Below are positions 61,805 to 64,000 of a stretch of DNA of 64,000 nt, one piece after another. The DNA lies in NCBI GenBank assembly GCA_020638675.1, contig JACKID010000002.1, positions 248,001-312,000 of the forward strand, read 5' to 3'. The DNA comes from Planctomycetota bacterium. Lineage in GTDB: Bacteria > Planctomycetota > UBA8742 > UBA2392. Numbering within the stretch: the first letter of the stretch is position 1; each line of letters opens with the position of its first letter. The notes under the pieces were generated by a model. It saw nothing but the letters and a program-made list of their open reading frames with translations. It was not told the DNA's origin and did not search any database. The position numbers and the translations under genes were made by a program.

Positions 61805-63139
61805 TCAGCTCCCTAGCTTCACCGACAGCTTCCCCGTGACTGCCGACGAAATCACTGCAAGTCGGTACTCGGTAAGCAAGCTAATAGATCTATCAATGAG
61901 TGTGACAATCTCATCGATACGCATAGTCTCTTCGTTCAAGTGCTCGACAATGGCCGTCTGCTCATCCAAGCTCGGAACGGCAATCCATAGATCCGCATAC
62001 TTCTCAGCGCTAACGTTTTGAATGGTCGCCTGAATGTTTACTGTGGATATCCACTCCCAGTAGTAATACGATTGCGTTACGTAGTGCATGAACTTTGGCA
62101 CGTGTTGCTGAACGTCGAAGCGGGCTCTAATCATGTATCCAGCGAATGCGGCCCTCCCCCACTCAGGTGTGTAGTAGAATGATTTCCCTACGGTAGCACC
62201 GCTGCGCGCCAGCAGAACGTCTCCTTCTTTCAACAGGTATGGCTGCGCAACTTCCTCGGGCAGTGACCTGAAGGTCTCTTCCCTAAGGCCACCATCGGCA
62301 TCAATGTCTGTAATCCGAACATATCGTGGCTGGGATGGATCGTCCTCGTCGGCAGCTTCGTTCGCGCCATACTTCAACGGCTCGGCAATCAGGAACTTCA
62401 ACCGTTTAGCGTTCCAGTGTTCGGGGATGTCGCCAAGCCATTCGATCCCTGACGGCTTCAATTTTGCACTTGGATCAATCCCTTTGGTGATGGCTTCTGT
62501 AATGAGACCAATTCGCTTTTCACGAAGCAGCTCAACCTGTTTCTTCTTCTTGGCAATCAGGTCGTCGATCCGTTTGGTTTCGTGGTCTAAAAAAGCACTT
62601 ATGGCCTCCTGTTCCTGAAGTGGAGGTACTCCAAACAGTCCGTTGTCGATGGCGTACTTGCCCAGCCCATACCGAGTGACACCCGTTGACTCAGCTTCAA
62701 ATTGGGCCTTCGGGCCGACAGCCTCAAAGCTTCTGGCAAGAAACCGGCCGTCAATTCTCCTAGCAAAAGGCCTGACCTGGGCCAGGTGATACCCACAGAG
62801 TACCCCCGGCAATGCCTCAGCGACTACTGAAGGTACTGCAATGTCGTCAGCGGCCTCCGAGTCTTTTGTAACCAGCACGTCGTTCACCTGAAGCTGAAAC
62901 TTTCGGAGCTCAACTTCAGTCGCTGTTGCGTCCATGAAGTCAATGGATGAGTCTATGTGGTCGTGGTAGTAGACGTCCACGTAGTTGCAGAGGCGCACTG
63001 GAAGCTCGTCCTCGTGAGAATGCTTGTCGACGTTGCTGAACACAACGTTCGCGAGATACTTCAGCCTCTTGACATCCCAGTGAACCGGGATGTCTCGCAT
63101 CCAATTGTGTACGGTCGAGTCTGGAAACCTGATTGTCAC
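61805..63139 (-). CDS. hsdS: Type I restriction-modification specificity subunit S
   Basis: 444-residue specificity subunit that reads the bipartite target for both methylation and cleavage. It has the usual two-repeat architecture: a first target-recognition domain (about 1-175), a first conserved helix LQEQEAISAFLDHETKRIDD, a second recognition domain (about 225-395) opened by GIEWLGDIPEHWNAKRLKF, and a second helix LDEQTAIVEHLNEETMRIDE. The two recognition domains differ, so the target is asymmetric. ATG 63139 overlaps the DUF4145 gene stop by 4 nt. Confidence 0.95.
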   Translation of the reverse strand: MTIRFPDSTVHNWMRDIPVHWDVKRLKYLANVVFSNVDKHSHEDELPVRLCNYVDVYYHDHIDSSIDFMDATATEVELRKFQLQVNDVLVTKDSEAADDIAVPSVVAEALPGVLCGYHLAQVRPFARRIDGRFLARSFEAVGPKAQFEAESTGVTRYGLGKYAIDNGLFGVPPLQEQEAISAFLDHETKRIDDLIAKKKKQVELLREKRIGLITEAITKGIDPSAKLKPSGIEWLGDIPEHWNAKRLKFLIAEPLKYGANEAADEDDPSQPRYVRITDIDADGGLREETFRSLPEEVAQPYLLKEGDVLLARSGATVGKSFYYTPEWGRAAFAGYMIRARFDVQQHVPKFMHYVTQSYYYWEWISTVNIQATIQNVSAEKYADLWIAVPSLDEQTAIVEHLNEETMRIDEIVTLIDRSISLLTEYRLAVISSAVTGKLSVKLGS

Positions 63140-63816
63140 GTGCTGCTCCTCCTGGACAGTCCGTCTGCAATCGCTGGAATCACATAAACTGTCCGCAGAA
63201 GGTGCTCTGCTATCTCAATGCCTTTGATTAGATCGTCGTTGGTGTGCGCCAGCATCTCGTGCGCTGCAACATTTCCCATCAACCGCGTCGCGTGAAGCAC
63301 CCTCGCTCCGTCCGAAGTCAGAAAGCCCTTTGGGACAAGGTCATCGATGCGGCTCTCTAATGTCCGCCCTGTGGCGGACACGTGCTTGCAGACGGCTTCC
63401 ACAATCGCACGAACACCGATCCCGGCCAGTATCGGCAAGTTTGACCTTAGGGCGGCAAGTGTCTCTTCGTAGATTGGCAGCACTTCGGCTGGGATCAGAT
63501 GGGCATCAGGTATCGCCCGTCGATTGTTGATGCGCTGCGGGTAGTGCTCAATCGTTTCATCTGCCTCACCTCTCGACAGATCCACACTCTCCGAATCAGC
63601 GTACACTTTCCGGAACGAGCAGCGTTTACAGCCCTTGCATTCAACAACCTGGTAGTCGTCCCAGAACTGCATTGACCGGCTCTCGCTCGATCCGAGTTGG
63701 ACGACATTGGTGAGGACCGTGTGGTAGGTGTCGCGCCCACAGTCAGGACAAGGGCACCTGACATCTTCGCCCTCGTGGGTGCCGTGATTGTAGGAGAGGT
63801 CCCAGTCGTCGCTCAT
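63136..63816 (-). CDS. DUF4145 domain protein with N-terminal zinc ribbon
   Basis: 226-residue protein. Cys pairs CPCPDCG (21-26) and CKGCKRC (60-66) suggest a zinc ribbon. The DUF4145 core follows: YEETLAALRSNLPILAGIGV, RAIVEAVCKH, then RLMGNVAAHEM. DUF4145 is often found within restriction-modification operons but its activity is unknown. ATG 63816 sits in an ATGA overlap with the hsdM stop and the gene overlaps hsdS by 4 nt, so it is a built-in operon member. Confidence 0.85.
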   Translation of the reverse strand: MSDDWDLSYNHGTHEGEDVRCPCPDCGRDTYHTVLTNVVQLGSSESRSMQFWDDYQVVECKGCKRCSFRKVYADSESVDLSRGEADETIEHYPQRINNRRAIPDAHLIPAEVLPIYEETLAALRSNLPILAGIGVRAIVEAVCKHVSATGRTLESRIDDLVPKGFLTSDGARVLHATRLMGNVAAHEMLAHTNDDLIKGIEIAEHLLRTVYVIPAIADGLSRRSST

Positions 63817-64000
63817 GCCTTCCCTCTCCCTTTGAGCATCTCGGCGATGACCGCCTCAATTGAGAGCAAGTCCGCTTCGATCTTGTCCAGATCGCGCGGT
63901 GGCACATACTTGTAGAAGTAACGGTTGAAGTTGATCTCGTAGCCCGTCTTGGTCTTCGCTTCATCGATCCAGGCATCTGGAACATGTGGAAGAACCTCAC
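63813..64000 (-). CDS. hsdM: Type I restriction-modification methyltransferase M subunit (3' end only)
   Basis: Only the last 61 codons lie in the window. The reading EVLPHVPDAWIDEAKTKTGY, followed by EINFNRYFYKYVPPRDLDKI, is the characteristic C-terminus of class I HsdM. The AdoMet and NPPF motifs lie outside. It is the first gene of the operon and ends in an ATGA overlap with the DUF4145 gene. Confidence 0.88.
   Translation of the reverse strand, partial: EVLPHVPDAWIDEAKTKTGYEINFNRYFYKYVPPRDLDKIEADLLSIEAVIAEMLKGRGKA

Larger units (their letters stand above)
47935..64000. mobile_element. Genomic (defence) island adjoining tRNA-Gly, right end outside window
   Basis: From the tRNA 3' end onwards the sequence is visibly less GC-rich, every gene lies on the minus strand, and the content changes from housekeeping genes to a type I restriction operon plus large uncharacterised proteins. 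No integrase, transposase or second tRNA-end copy is visible, so excision and the right boundary cannot be judged. The region 47969-48106 is non-coding and holds two TTGTACA words at 48000-48006 and 48012-48018. Confidence 0.6.

Noticed and set aside
63743..64000. 85-codon minus-strand frame at the window edge
   Set aside because: It is out of frame with the HsdM C-terminus, which reads cleanly in the neighbouring frame.

Overview
This is a GC-rich bacterial chromosome segment. It most likely comes from a Gram-negative lineage such as Planctomycetota, with Myxococcota as an alternative. The evidence is the mix of complex I genes, lipobox lipoproteins, a type II/IV pseudopilin cluster, hopanoid-type HpnA/HpnN proteins, an AcnA-type aconitase, carboxypeptidase-regulatory-domain repeat proteins and a deiodinase-like selenoprotein. 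This placement is an inference; no rRNA is present to settle it.

Positions 1-47.9 kb are core chromosome. In order they hold: the 3' part of aconitase; MtfA peptidase and an Aas-type acyltransferase/acyl-ACP synthetase (minus strand); an SLC12-like transporter; a DUF389 membrane protein; a divergent HpnA-like epimerase and HpnN-like RND transporter; a PhnD-like secreted protein, a TPR lipoprotein and TatD; a secreted Ig-repeat protein with a Gly-rich C-terminal sorting signal; MutL; a histone-H1-like Lys/Ala protein with an acidic tail; TyrS; an 1111-residue regulatory-domain repeat protein; the TldD/TldE pair; a lipoprotein; NadE; a 965-residue membrane-anchored coiled-coil protein; MobA; a polyprenyl diphosphate synthase; NuoD and NuoE; a membrane protein; the selenoprotein; five pseudopilin genes; DnaE and ThpR.

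The best single-gene discovery is at 38.9-40.0 kb. One reading frame is interrupted by a single TGA exactly at the redox position of a thioredoxin-fold active site (Y-T-TGA-P-P-C). The flanking sequence (FGSYT before it, VYTKEAHPDDG after it) resembles iodothyronine deiodinases. A small hairpin lies 9 nt after the TGA. I read this as an exported, deiodinase-like selenoprotein with Sec80 and Cys83.

A tRNA-Gly(CCC) at 47.86-47.93 kb marks the boundary to an island that runs off the right end. Everything in it is on the minus strand and visibly less GC-rich than the core. It contains a type I restriction-modification operon transcribed hsdM (partial), DUF4145 gene, hsdS, an unknown gene with an E-x-K nuclease-like motif, then hsdR. 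Downstream of hsdR are three large uncharacterised genes: 445 aa, 1087 aa (an N-terminal GHKL/sacsin-like ATPase joined to a C-terminal PD-(D/E)xK-like domain) and 1232 aa (no recognised domain). The last three are bracketed by imperfect direct repeats of about 60 bp. They look like a self-contained, possibly undescribed anti-phage module next to a decorated type I system. No integrase, IS element or CRISPR array is visible.
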